DNA from: Sphaerochaeta associata
Lineage (GTDB): Bacteria; Spirochaetota; Spirochaetia; Sphaerochaetales; Sphaerochaetaceae
Assembly (NCBI RefSeq): GCF_022869165.1
Contig: NZ_CP094929.1
Span: 1,984,001 to 2,048,000, forward strand
Reading direction: 5' to 3'
Length of the DNA stretch: 64,000 nt
Shown here: in pieces, positions 1-8,683 of the stretch
Layout of the letters: each line of letters begins with the position of its first letter
How positions within the stretch are numbered: position 1 is the stretch's first letter
The notes under the pieces: model-generated
What the model saw: only the letters and a program-made list of their open reading frames with translations
Told to the model about the DNA's origin: nothing
Database searches by the model: none
Translations under genes and position numbers: made by a program

Positions 1-1
1 C

Positions 2-2467
2 ATCAGCGCACTGAAGCTCTATGACAGCCAAGGCAACCGGCTTGACGCAACCAGTGAAAACGCCAGCAAAATCGGAGAAGGATGGATCATCCAGAATCCG
101 GACACCCCCATTCTCATCATCACCCCCCGCGGAACCATCAATGTCTACGAAGGGTCCTTGCTGGTCACCGGCAATCTCACCAGCAAACAGTCCGACATCT
201 ATCTCGTCTCAGGAAAGGCAACCTTCAATACGTATGATATGGATAGCGGTATTCTGACCGTTTCCACCCCTGTTTCTCGACACCGCCTGGAAGGTGACGG
301 AGAGATGCTGGTCATCACATCGGAGAACGAGGAGAGTGTCACTGCATTTACCGGAACCGTCTCTTCTTACAACTCATTGACGGGTTTCACCCGCACTATT
401 CGTCCGTTTGACAAATTGTTCATGCAGGAGCAGAGCGCCAGGCCCCAACAGATTGAAATCGGCTACTATCTGACCTACGCAACGTATCCTGATATGATGC
501 TTGCCCGACAGATAGTTCAGGAACTCTCCAAGCCCATCATCGCCCCTACCCCGCTGGCAGCCAAGGCAAAATCCAGTCCATTGGTGATCGAGCAACCGCA
601 AGTTGAGATGCCTGTGGTCGCCCCCTTGGCCGAACCTGTCAGCAGTTTGACTGTCGCCCTGCAAAAGCCGTTTATTCCAGAACAGGTGCAGGTGATATCT
701 GTCGATGTACAGAAAATTCCCGTACCAGAGAAGGTACGAACCATCACTTCCAGCATACTCAAGGCCCCATCTTCAAGAATCGTCGTTACTGTACGACCTA
801 TGGTCCCAGAGATCCCATCCACCGTACAGGCGAGTATCGCCGTCCAGGTCCCTTCCATACCGTCACAGCTTACGGTGGTGTCTGAAAAGGACCAGGTTGT
901 AATTGTCCAGCAAACTTCCGAGACCCAGACACTTGAGGTAGCCATCCCCTTGGATGTACAGCCCGAGCTGACGATCGCCTCGGTAAGTCAGGTCGAGCAG
1001 ATACTGGACACAACGATACCCATCGAGGAAAAACAGAGCGAGGAGCTTGAGGAGGCGATCATTGGAGTCCAGGCATCCGATGAGCAGTATCTGCAGCTCA
1101 CCTATGATGTAAAACAGGAGAATGTCGAGCAAGAGAAACAAGAAGAGCCTGTCATAGAGACGCCGGTCACTACTACAGCTCCTGCTTCCATCACCTCCTC
1201 AAGCCTTATTTCCTCCTCCGATGCAAACCGACTGCAGGGTTCGTTCGGTGTGACAGCCGATTATCGGTTCCAGTTTGATGGAACAAACTCCAATACTCTG
1301 AGCCATCGACTGACCATCAAGCCCTTCTATACCAAAGGGCCCTTCAGCATTTCCCTGCAGTCGTATGTGCAGACAGAGGATTTCACCGCCTTGACCAGCA
1401 ATGCAACCCCGTTTCCTGTCTCAACTCTTGGTCGCATCGGCTATATGTTCTCCTACTTCGACCAACTGAGAATCGGCTACAGTACATCAGGTTTCTATCT
1501 GGCACTTGACCATAATCGAAGCATCGTCAGCGATATGACCAGTTTTACTGCACCCCAATTCGGAGAGAGCAGCAAGTTGGTCCTGCAAAGTCAGATCAAG
1601 ACAGGCCCTTTCACCTTGATCACCGCCTTCGATGATTTATATTTTACAAATCTTCTGGCAAACAGAGCACAATTCGGCTCCTCCATCCTGCAGTACACCT
1701 CCAACGGGTATCCACTTTCCATTGCCGTAGGAGCTCTTGCAAAGGTTGAGAACAATCCGTCCTGGACGGTGAATCTCTATCCCCTGTTGGGTTTCCGCTT
1801 TCCGGTCATCAACACAAGAACCACTCAGTTCAGTGCAATCATGCAGGCTCACGGGTACCTGCCCGTCTACCCTGCCATCGATACCGATCAGTTCATTGAC
1901 ACTTCGCTTGCGACCTTCTTCCCCAACTACTCCCTGGGTGTGGGTTTTGCTGTGAAACGCAACCAGTTCACAGCAAAGATTCTTGCTTCAGTGAACGACG
2001 GGAAAAACCATACTATGTTGGTGAATGATTTTGCCTACACCGCTATGGACACTTCCTACTCCTCAGCGTTTGAAATTCTTACCGATATTCGGTATACAGG
2101 TGCAAAGTTCGAGACAAAGGCCGTCTGGAATGTTCCGTTGACCGGCTCCTTTGCCATTGCAAAGCTGAGCACAGGACACAGCGCCGACTACAGTCAACTC
2201 TCGCTGGGGTTCAAGCTCGACAAGCTTACCTTCGGTTTTGGCCTTGCAAACCTCGGCCTTTTGGAAACACTTCAAGACGTCTTCTCAGGTTCCCTTGCCC
2301 TGACCGATCTTTTCGGCGGGACCTATGCAACCAGCTATCTCTATGCAGGGTATGATTTCGGTACGTTCAACCTTTCAGCAAGAGCCGCTTACCCCGCTTC
2401 ACCTGCGGCGTATACGATACCGATGGTGAGCCTTAGTGCACGAATCAAGCTGAGCAAGGCGTTCTAG
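2..2467 (+). CDS. FecR-domain / beta-barrel-like exported protein, 5' end outside window
   Basis: The frame is already open at base 2, so the true start lies upstream and 821 residues are visible. The first ~120 residues are a run of short beta-strand-like segments (GEGWIIQNPD, FNTYDMDSGILTV, FTGTVSSYNS) that resemble a FecR domain. Residues ~165-400 are low in complexity and rich in Pro, Val, Gln and Glu, like a periplasm-spanning linker. The last ~430 residues alternate aromatic and polar positions, as in an outer-membrane beta-barrel, and end in LSARIKLSKAF with a terminal Phe, common in barrel proteins. A surface-anchored scaffold is an inference; substrate and partner are unknown. It ends 38 bp before mutL. 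Confidence 0.6.
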   Translation: MSALKLYDSQGNRLDATSENASKIGEGWIIQNPDTPILIITPRGTINVYEGSLLVTGNLTSKQSDIYLVSGKATFNTYDMDSGILTVSTPVSRHRLEGDGEMLVITSENEESVTAFTGTVSSYNSLTGFTRTIRPFDKLFMQEQSARPQQIEIGYYLTYATYPDMMLARQIVQELSKPIIAPTPLAAKAKSSPLVIEQPQVEMPVVAPLAEPVSSLTVALQKPFIPEQVQVISVDVQKIPVPEKVRTITSSILKAPSSRIVVTVRPMVPEIPSTVQASIAVQVPSIPSQLTVVSEKDQVVIVQQTSETQTLEVAIPLDVQPELTIASVSQVEQILDTTIPIEEKQSEELEEAIIGVQASDEQYLQLTYDVKQENVEQEKQEEPVIETPVTTTAPASITSSSLISSSDANRLQGSFGVTADYRFQFDGTNSNTLSHRLTIKPFYTKGPFSISLQSYVQTEDFTALTSNATPFPVSTLGRIGYMFSYFDQLRIGYSTSGFYLALDHNRSIVSDMTSFTAPQFGESSKLVLQSQIKTGPFTLITAFDDLYFTNLLANRAQFGSSILQYTSNGYPLSIAVGALAKVENNPSWTVNLYPLLGFRFPVINTRTTQFSAIMQAHGYLPVYPAIDTDQFIDTSLATFFPNYSLGVGFAVKRNQFTAKILASVNDGKNHTMLVNDFAYTAMDTSYSSAFEILTDIRYTGAKFETKAVWNVPLTGSFAIAKLSTGHSADYSQLSLGFKLDKLTFGFGLANLGLLETLQDVFSGSLALTDLFGGTYATSYLYAGYDFGTFNLSARAAYPASPAAYTIPMVSLSARIKLSKAF

Positions 2468-2470
2468 CTT

Positions 2471-2499
2471 TTGCGCTTGTGCTTCTTCTGTGATAGAGT
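2471..2499 (+). promoter_or_regulatory. Predicted mutL promoter, leaderless type
   Basis: TTGCGC (2471-2476), a 17 nt spacer and TAGAGT (2494-2499). The ATG of mutL starts only 6 nt after the -10 box and no Shine-Dalgarno sequence precedes it, so transcription should begin at or beside the start codon. Confidence 0.5.
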
Positions 2500-2505
2500 C
2501 TTGGT

Positions 2506-4281
2506 ATGAAGATACAACTGCTCGACCCCTTGGTAGCCCAACGCATTGCTGCCGGGGAAGTCATAGAACGTCCTGCTTCGGTGATACGCGAACTCTTGGA
2601 CAACGCCCTCGATGCGGGGGCGAAAACCATTGTGGCGAGTGTCACCGATGGAGGATTGGAGGAAATCAAGCTCATCGATGACGGCGAAGGTATAGAACCT
2701 GAGGACCTTCCTCTCTTGTGCGAAAGCCATGCCACCAGCAAGGTCCGTGAGCTTGATGATTTATACCACATCAAGAGCATGGGCTTCCGCGGCGAAGCAC
2801 TGTACAGCATCGCCGCAGTATCCAAAATCACCATAGCAAGCAGCTTCCAAGGCCAAGACCCGTATCAAATCACCGTAGACAACGGGAGAAAGGAGGCGGT
2901 GCTTCCCGGTGGCCCGCGCATCGGCACCATGGTGACCGTCCAGGGCCTGTTCAAGGAACTTCCGGCCAGACGTCAGTTCCTCAAACGCCCTTCCACCGAA
3001 GCTACCATGGCAAGATCTGTTCTTTTGGAAAAAGCCTTGGCTTATCCCGAACGCGCCTTCCGCTTTATCAGCGATCAGACGGTACGTGTCGACTTGGTCC
3101 CAACAACCAGGAAACAACGGGTATTGGATGTTCTTTCCCTCAATCAGAACATTATACCGTCGGAGATGCTGGAGCTCTATGATACGGCGGGGCGGTTCGA
3201 CCTGTATGCGGTCTGCTCTTCACCCGCCCTTTCACGAAGCGACCGTTCTCACATCAAGATTTATGTGAACAATCGACCGATTGATGAGTACTCGTTGGTG
3301 CAGGCAGTCACCTATGGGTATGGGGAGTTGCTTGCCGGTGGATCGTTTCCGTACTGTTATTTGTTCATCAATGTGGATCCAACCTTGGTGGATTTCAACA
3401 TTCACCCGACCAAACGGGAGGTGAAACTGCGCAACAAGGCCGAGATCCATCATCAGGTGGTGAGCATGATCGCCGGTCAGATCAAGCGGAGCATTCCCAG
3501 GTTGGTAAAGCAGGAGATGGAATCAGAAGACGCTCCCTTGCTCGCCCCGCTCTATGAATCAAGGCCGGCAGCCCATCAGAGCCACCACGCAGGCGAGCGT
3601 CCTGGCCGCTATGAGACCCCTTCACAGAAAGCACCGCTTGACAGCGAGTGGTTCCAGAAAGCGAAGGAACTGCTTGAAGGCAACCGCATGCAGGCTTCAA
3701 GAAGCACCGAGACCGATGATGTCTGGGCGCAGCAGGAAGACGAGCAGGAGTTTGTGTATCTGGGTCAAGCATTCAACCTGTTTCTGGTAGCCCAAAAACA
3801 GGACGACCTTTTTTTGGTCGATCAGCATGCGGCGCATGAACGGTTGATCTTTGATGAAGTCAGGCAAAAGAAGCATGTACAGCAGTTGATGATACCCCTC
3901 TCCTTCGAAGTGGAACGGGACGTAGACGCCTATCTGTTGGAAAGTCAGGATGTCTATCTGAACCTAGGCATCAAGCTGGAACGAACGGATGACCTGTTGT
4001 GGCAAATTACTTCGCTTCCCGCCTTGTATCGAAACATCGAGTCTCACGTAATTTCCTTCATCCAAAAAACAACCGGAGATGCCCAGGAAGTTGAAAAAGG
4101 ACTGTATGCTGTTGTGGCTTGTCATGCGGCGATCAAGGCAGGAGACAGTGTCGACAGAATGATGGCCGTCTCTCTCTTGACCAAGGTGTTCGCCCTCGAT
4201 GAACCCACCTGTCCGCACGGAAGAACGTTCGTCGTACGGCTGGGCAAAAACGAACTGATGAAGGCAGTGCAGCGTACCTAG
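2506..4281 (+). CDS. mutL: DNA mismatch repair protein MutL
   Basis: MutL links mismatch recognition by MutS to strand incision. The N-terminal GHKL ATPase is clear: RELLDNALDAG (about 28-38), DDGEGI and GFRGEAL. The C-terminal part carries the endonuclease metal motif as DQHAAHERLIFDE (about 439-451), plus ACHAAIKAGD and CPHGRT near the end. This marks an incising MutL of the kind found in bacteria lacking MutH, although the second acidic position of the DQHA motif is Asp rather than Glu. The length of 591 aa is normal. The stop codon overlaps that of the convergent lipoprotein gene by 2 bp. The start was chosen because the protein begins exactly at the conserved IQLLDPLVAQRIAAGEV. Confidence 0.96.
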   Translation: MKIQLLDPLVAQRIAAGEVIERPASVIRELLDNALDAGAKTIVASVTDGGLEEIKLIDDGEGIEPEDLPLLCESHATSKVRELDDLYHIKSMGFRGEALYSIAAVSKITIASSFQGQDPYQITVDNGRKEAVLPGGPRIGTMVTVQGLFKELPARRQFLKRPSTEATMARSVLLEKALAYPERAFRFISDQTVRVDLVPTTRKQRVLDVLSLNQNIIPSEMLELYDTAGRFDLYAVCSSPALSRSDRSHIKIYVNNRPIDEYSLVQAVTYGYGELLAGGSFPYCYLFINVDPTLVDFNIHPTKREVKLRNKAEIHHQVVSMIAGQIKRSIPRLVKQEMESEDAPLLAPLYESRPAAHQSHHAGERPGRYETPSQKAPLDSEWFQKAKELLEGNRMQASRSTETDDVWAQQEDEQEFVYLGQAFNLFLVAQKQDDLFLVDQHAAHERLIFDEVRQKKHVQQLMIPLSFEVERDVDAYLLESQDVYLNLGIKLERTDDLLWQITSLPALYRNIESHVISFIQKTTGDAQEVEKGLYAVVACHAAIKAGDSVDRMMAVSLLTKVFALDEPTCPHGRTFVVRLGKNELMKAVQRT

Positions 4282-4895
4282 TTGCTGATGATGTACGTTG
4301 TTTCTTGTTGCTCCAAATATACTACGGCTTTTTTGACGGTTTCATCCAAGACATAGGTTGCTTCCGGCTCCAACTGCTGTACCGAAAGCGGCGTGTCCGT
4401 ATCGCCATAGAGAGTGAGCATTGCACTCACATCGTCGAGTGCAATGGTTTTGGTGGCCTTATCATAGGCAACCAAATCTCTCGGTGTCTGATAGCTGACA
4501 ACAAAGGACTCTTTTACCGTCTGTCCGTCTTCGCTGAGGATTGAGAGGTCCCATCGCCCTTGGGGAAGCAGGACGTCCCTGCCCATTGAAAGCGGGCCGA
4601 TGGTATAGCGGCCTTTTTCATCTCCCTGGGCTTTCACCACCCACGTGCTCTTCTGATTGCCGGCAACGATATGAACCTGTTTTTGACTCGGCTCTCCTGT
4701 CAGGGCAAAAGAGAGCGTGAGCAACTGCTCCTTGCTTTCTTGTACAGGCTGCACCTGCATCTCCACCTTGGCTTGCAGATTCAGCATTACAAGCTCCTCC
4801 CTGCTGCAGGAAGCAAGCAGGAGGAGAAACAGCAAGAGAGCCGCTGCCTTATGCCTGGCTTGCAAGAAAGGACCGCACTGGGTTCGCATACGCAT
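4278..4895 (-). CDS. Putative lipoprotein of unknown function
   Basis: A 205 aa protein with a positively charged N-terminus, a Leu-rich hydrophobic stretch and the lipobox LLASC (Cys about 30), so it is predicted to be a lipid-anchored envelope protein. The mature part shows beta-strand-like repeats (TLSFALTGEP, VHIVAGNQKSTWVVKAQG) but no family was recognised. It starts inside the acyltransferase gene (47 bp overlap), so translational coupling is likely. No Shine-Dalgarno sequence decides between ATG 4895, ATG 4889 and a later TTG. Confidence 0.7.
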   Translation of the reverse strand: MRMRTQCGPFLQARHKAAALLLFLLLLASCSREELVMLNLQAKVEMQVQPVQESKEQLLTLSFALTGEPSQKQVHIVAGNQKSTWVVKAQGDEKGRYTIGPLSMGRDVLLPQGRWDLSILSEDGQTVKESFVVSYQTPRDLVAYDKATKTIALDDVSAMLTLYGDTDTPLSVQQLEPEATYVLDETVKKAVVYLEQQETTYIISN

Positions 4896-5982
4896 TCAGT
4901 GCATAGAGTCTGACATCCTCCCGTGCACCCTTGAACCGATACAGGAACGCTTCGCTGTCGAAATCCTGATAGGAGGAGGCAAACGTGTTGGTGCCTTCCA
5001 GATAGTCATACGCAAACAAATTGGTGGGCCAGAGCCGGTAGAGCTGGTGAATTTGCCGGTCCACTTCCTGGGCAACCTGGTCAGAGTTCTCAAATTCACC
5101 TTGGATGGGCTTCCCGAATGCTATATGGACATTGCCCTTGTACCCCTTCATGCCACGCGATATGGAGATAAGGTCCTCGTACCGCTTCTTGGTGTGTTCA
5201 CCGCTTTTGATGCGGGCCACTTCCTCCCCTGCCTTGATCAGGTCGCAGGGATCGTACTCATAACTTACCGCCACCGGGACTATGCGACAGCTGTTGATCA
5301 CTTCACTGAAGCTTCTTCCCTTTGATTTCTGGGAGAGATGGAGCATCTTGATGATCGCCGGGGTGGTGATGTCAAGCCCGTCCTTTGCTCGACCGCTTTT
5401 CTGAGCCACCCAGATAGACTTGTTCTCTTCTGAAATCAACTCAACAAAATAGGAGCTCAGGCGGATAGACTCCAGATACTTCTCGCGCATCGGCAGGGTC
5501 CGCCTGACGGTGACTCCTCCGTTGAGCTTGAAAAGGTCGGTGACGAATTGATTGGTCAACAGGTTGTCCCCGATGGCCATTTCACATGGCATGCGATCCC
5601 CTTTCAACAAAGCCAGGTCGATGAGGGCGCAGTCGAGTACGATATCCCTATGGTTACTCATGAACAGATAGGCCAGATCCTTGCTTGTATGTTCGGTACC
5701 ACTGAACGAGAAGGTGTTTACACTCTTTTGAATGATGATGGGCAGGAATATGCCAGCAGTGATACGCTGTTGGAAATCGTCGTAGGTTTCAACCTTTTCC
5801 AAGATACCTGCAATGTAGGCGGCGCTGTCAGACAGTTTTTTCTGCTGTTCCGCAGTTTCGGCGGGACCAAGGGATGCCAGCATCTTATACATGGCATCCT
5901 TGTTCTCAAGAACGCGCTTTATGGCGTCACGAACATCCTGCCCCCGATAGGGGGCGATATCCTTATACTTTGTTACATCCAT
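4849..5982 (-). CDS. Glycerolipid acyltransferase (PlsB/PlsC superfamily)
   Basis: A 377 aa protein with the acyltransferase motif block I SNHRDIVLD (His and Asp as the catalytic pair of the superfamily) and a downstream substrate-binding block GVTVRR...REKYLES, then IPV-like strands (CRIVPVAVSYEYDP) and HIAFGKPI, the usual fourth block. It should acylate glycerol-3-phosphate or lysophosphatidate at the membrane; which of the two cannot be told. It lacks the long N-terminal part of E. coli PlsB. It lies 3 bp downstream of the DHOD-like gene and overlaps the lipoprotein gene, so the three probably share a transcript. Confidence 0.82.
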   Translation of the reverse strand: MDVTKYKDIAPYRGQDVRDAIKRVLENKDAMYKMLASLGPAETAEQQKKLSDSAAYIAGILEKVETYDDFQQRITAGIFLPIIIQKSVNTFSFSGTEHTSKDLAYLFMSNHRDIVLDCALIDLALLKGDRMPCEMAIGDNLLTNQFVTDLFKLNGGVTVRRTLPMREKYLESIRLSSYFVELISEENKSIWVAQKSGRAKDGLDITTPAIIKMLHLSQKSKGRSFSEVINSCRIVPVAVSYEYDPCDLIKAGEEVARIKSGEHTKKRYEDLISISRGMKGYKGNVHIAFGKPIQGEFENSDQVAQEVDRQIHQLYRLWPTNLFAYDYLEGTNTFASSYQDFDSEAFLYRFKGAREDVRLYALNAYANPVRSFLASQA

Positions 5983-5985
5983 TGC

Positions 5986-6978
5986 TCAACCCTTTTGTGC
6001 GTCCAGGATTGACTTCATGTACTGCACGCGCTCCCATTTCGCTGGATCGGGCATACGCTCCTGTGCGAGTTTTCCATTGAAGTCGGAAATCTTGGAGTAG
6101 GAGTGTGAATCCATCCACTGTGCTAACTCCGATTCTATCTTGGCTACAGAGGAGAGCCCCTGCTTCAGAAGCACGGAGCACAGCTGAACGGCCTTGGCCC
6201 CGGCAAGCAACTGCTTGACTACAGTGCCGCCATTATAAATTCCGGTGGAGGCGCAAATATCGTAGCGAACCTCATCGCTCATCAGAGCGGTCCACCTCAA
6301 GGAAAGTGCATATTCGTCCTTGCTGCTGAGCATCTGCGCAGGCACCAAGGCTAGTTTATCGATGTCGATGTCCGGGCTGTAGAATCTATTGAACAGGACC
6401 ACCCCATCGATGGAAAGCTCGTCGAAGCGACGAAGCATGTTTGCCAGGGATGAAAAGGAGGGTCCCATCTTCAGGCTCAGGGGAAGCTTGATCTGTTTAC
6501 GGGCGGTCTTGACCAAGGAAAGATACTCTTTCTCGATGGCGGTTCCGTCGACCTCAACATCTGCGGCAACCACATAATGGTTGAGCTCGATGGCATCGGC
6601 GCCACAGGCTGCAAAACGATTGGCATACTCGATCCAGCTGCCGCTCTGACGACAGTTGATCGATGCGATGACAGGAATCTCCAATGTACGTTTTGCATCC
6701 TCGAGCAGGGTCAAATACGCATCAATGTGCCGCTCCATGCTTGCACTCTTCACAAAACCGTACGCATCCGCATGGGCAAGGTAATCCTGCGCTCCATCAA
6801 CAACAGAATCGCTGTCCAGGTCAATCTGCTCTTCAAAAATGGATTTCAATACTACAGCAGAAAGACCTGCGTCCTCACAACGCTTGAGGTTGTCCAGTGA
6901 TGCGGTCAGGGGGCTGCTTCCTGCAATAAGGGGGTTCTTCAACTTCAATCCAAGATATGATGTAGACAGGTCTGCCAT
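5986..6978 (-). CDS. Dihydroorotate dehydrogenase-like flavoprotein
   Basis: A 330 aa TIM-barrel protein beginning STSYLGLKLKNPLIAGSSPL, the typical N-terminus of the class 1 DHOD-like family. It continues with IELNHYV, LPLSLKMGPSF and ASTGIYNG near the FMN phosphate site. The conserved core suggests FMN binding and oxidation or reduction of a small ring substrate. No pyrimidine gene is nearby and this subfamily is often annotated only as DHOD-like, so orotate synthesis is not certain. It is the first gene of the minus-strand run with the acyltransferase and lipoprotein. Its ATG follows GAGGAGAGA. Confidence 0.85.
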   Translation of the reverse strand: MADLSTSYLGLKLKNPLIAGSSPLTASLDNLKRCEDAGLSAVVLKSIFEEQIDLDSDSVVDGAQDYLAHADAYGFVKSASMERHIDAYLTLLEDAKRTLEIPVIASINCRQSGSWIEYANRFAACGADAIELNHYVVAADVEVDGTAIEKEYLSLVKTARKQIKLPLSLKMGPSFSSLANMLRRFDELSIDGVVLFNRFYSPDIDIDKLALVPAQMLSSKDEYALSLRWTALMSDEVRYDICASTGIYNGGTVVKQLLAGAKAVQLCSVLLKQGLSSVAKIESELAQWMDSHSYSKISDFNGKLAQERMPDPAKWERVQYMKSILDAQKG

Positions 6979-7089
6979 TCTTCTCTCCTCAACTCATACA
7001 ACTAAGCAGTGCCCTCCGGCACAGTCGAAATCACTATACCATGTTTATTACTCTTTCTCCAGTGAGCTTGCTCATTCTTGACACCAGGG

Positions 7090-7118
7090 CAAACAAAAAG
7101 GGTGCCCGAAGGACACCC
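7090..7118 (-). terminator. Rho-independent terminator after lrp
   Basis: On the minus strand GGGTGTCC, a TTC/UUCG-type loop and GGCACCC form a stem of 7-8 bp, followed by TTTTTGTTT. It lies about 20 bp beyond the stop of the Lrp gene and ends the serA-serC-lrp transcript. Confidence 0.8.
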
Positions 7119-7138
7119 CGCATCCGTAAAACGCACTT

Positions 7139-7594
7139 CTACAGGATATAAGGAATCCTGAAGTTATGGGATTGGTATACAACGAAGGTTTCAACTTCGG
7201 AAATCTCACTAATTTTATCAAGCTCAAACTTGAAAAAATCGAGCAGGCTCAAGCCTTCCTCCTCACTGAGTACCAACTGGACGATAAGATCGTAGCGACC
7301 GGTAACCACAGCAGCGGAGATTACGCCACGTAGTTCAGAAAACTCCTTGGCTTTCCGTTCCAGATCCAGCGTCTTGAGCTTCACACCCATCATCACCACC
7401 TGGAGACCCGGAATGGTTTCAGGGTTGATCAAGCCGGAAATCTGCAATACCCCCTCATCGATCAACTTATTGACTCGGGAGCGAACAGTATTCTCTGTGA
7501 TGCTGAGCTCTTCAGCGATGGCACTGAAAGGCTTGCGTCCATCACACAGTTGTCTGATAATCGCCTTGTTCGTCTCGTCCATCTTAGCTTTCAT
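7139..7594 (-). CDS. Lrp/AsnC family transcriptional regulator
   Basis: A 151 aa protein of typical Lrp size. An AsnC-type winged helix at the N-terminus (MDETNKAIIRQL, AIAEELSITENTVRSRVNKL) is followed by the alpha/beta ligand-sensing RAM domain (GVISAAVVTGRYDLIVQLV). Lrp proteins sense amino acids or other small effectors as dimers or octamers. The gene starts 6 bp after serC and is the last gene of a serA-serC-lrp unit, so control of serine synthesis is a reasonable inference, but the effector is unknown. Confidence 0.9.
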   Translation of the reverse strand: MKAKMDETNKAIIRQLCDGRKPFSAIAEELSITENTVRSRVNKLIDEGVLQISGLINPETIPGLQVVMMGVKLKTLDLERKAKEFSELRGVISAAVVTGRYDLIVQLVLSEEEGLSLLDFFKFELDKISEISEVETFVVYQSHNFRIPYIL

Positions 7595-7600
7595 ATCGTA

Positions 7601-8683
7601 TCACCCATTCTTCCTTTCGAATTCCTTCATGAACTGAGCCAGTGCAACCACATCCTCGACCGGCAGTGCGTTGTACAGGCTTGCACGCAGACCGCCGACG
7701 GACCGGTGGCCTTTCAGTCCAAGCATTCCCTGTTTCTTGGCTTCACCAAGGAATTTCTCCTCAAGCTCTTCGCTGGGAAGACGGAACACAAGGTTCATCT
7801 TCGAGCGGAAGGCGGGATCGACAGGGCTGTGGAAGAAGGAAGAGGAGTCGATGACATCATAGATGAGCTTGCTCTTCTCGATGGCACGCTGTTGCATGCC
7901 CGCAGTCCCGCCGTTGGCCTTGATCCACTCAAGCACGAGCTTAACCGCCCAGATGGAGAAAACCGGTGGAGTGTTGTACAACCCCTTCTCCTTGCTGTGC
8001 AGGCTGTAGTCCATGTAGGCGGTAAGGTTGGAGTTCTGCCTCTCGAGCATGGACTTCTTCATGATGATGAAGGTAGCCCCTGCGGGTCCCAGGTTCTTCT
8101 GCACACCACCGTAGATCATGGAGAACTTGTCAACGGGAACCGGCCGACTGAAAATATCACTGGACATATCGGCAATGAGAGGAACAGAGCCGGTATCCGG
8201 CCAGTCCTGCCATTCGATGCCCCCGATGGTCTCGTTCGAGCAGAGATAGAGATAGCTGGAATCCTTGCTCGGCTTGACGGTCTTCGCATCGGGAAGGGTT
8301 GTATACTTGTTTGCCTTGCCGTCGTAGTAATAGTGTACATTGCCAAGAAGGGCTGCATCATCGGCAGCCTTGTTCGCCCAGGTGCCGCTGCGGATGTAAT
8401 CGGCCACAGTCCCGGGTCGGAGGAAGTTCATCGGAATCATGGTGAACTGCAAGGTGGCACCGCCGCCGAGGAAATAGACATCGTACTCGTCGCTTATGCC
8501 AAGCAGCTCCTTGAAAAGGGCAAGACACTCATCGTACATATCCTCGAACATGCCACCGCGGTGACTTGCTTCAATCATTGACAACCCTTGGCCGTTGTAT
8601 TCAACCATTTGGTCCCGAAGCTTTTCCAACACCTCAACCGGCATTACCGAGGGGCCGGCAAAATAATTCTTTTTACGTTCCAT
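7601..8683 (-). CDS. serC: Phosphoserine aminotransferase
   Basis: SerC is the PLP enzyme that turns 3-phosphohydroxypyruvate and glutamate into phosphoserine. The protein starts with the hallmark NYFAGPSVMPVEVLE, then SMIEASHRG, FLGGGATLQF and the PLP lysine in IYGGVQKNLGPAG; LYNTPPVFSIW follows. At 360 aa it has the full family length. The start codon overlaps the last base of the upstream dehydrogenase stop (TGATG), so the two are translationally coupled and catalyse consecutive steps. No serB-type phosphatase is in the window. Confidence 0.96.
   Translation of the reverse strand: MERKKNYFAGPSVMPVEVLEKLRDQMVEYNGQGLSMIEASHRGGMFEDMYDECLALFKELLGISDEYDVYFLGGGATLQFTMIPMNFLRPGTVADYIRSGTWANKAADDAALLGNVHYYYDGKANKYTTLPDAKTVKPSKDSSYLYLCSNETIGGIEWQDWPDTGSVPLIADMSSDIFSRPVPVDKFSMIYGGVQKNLGPAGATFIIMKKSMLERQNSNLTAYMDYSLHSKEKGLYNTPPVFSIWAVKLVLEWIKANGGTAGMQQRAIEKSKLIYDVIDSSSFFHSPVDPAFRSKMNLVFRLPSEELEEKFLGEAKKQGMLGLKGHRSVGGLRASLYNALPVEDVVALAQFMKEFERKNG

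Noticed and set aside
5548-6012. Long plus-strand frame opposite the acyltransferase gene
   Set aside because: Shadow frame; no motif, no RBS, and the minus-strand gene is well supported.
7550-8581. 343-codon plus-strand frame opposite serC
   Set aside because: Antisense to serC, whose motifs are intact; the translated product has a His/Gly/Val-rich composition typical of reverse-strand frames.
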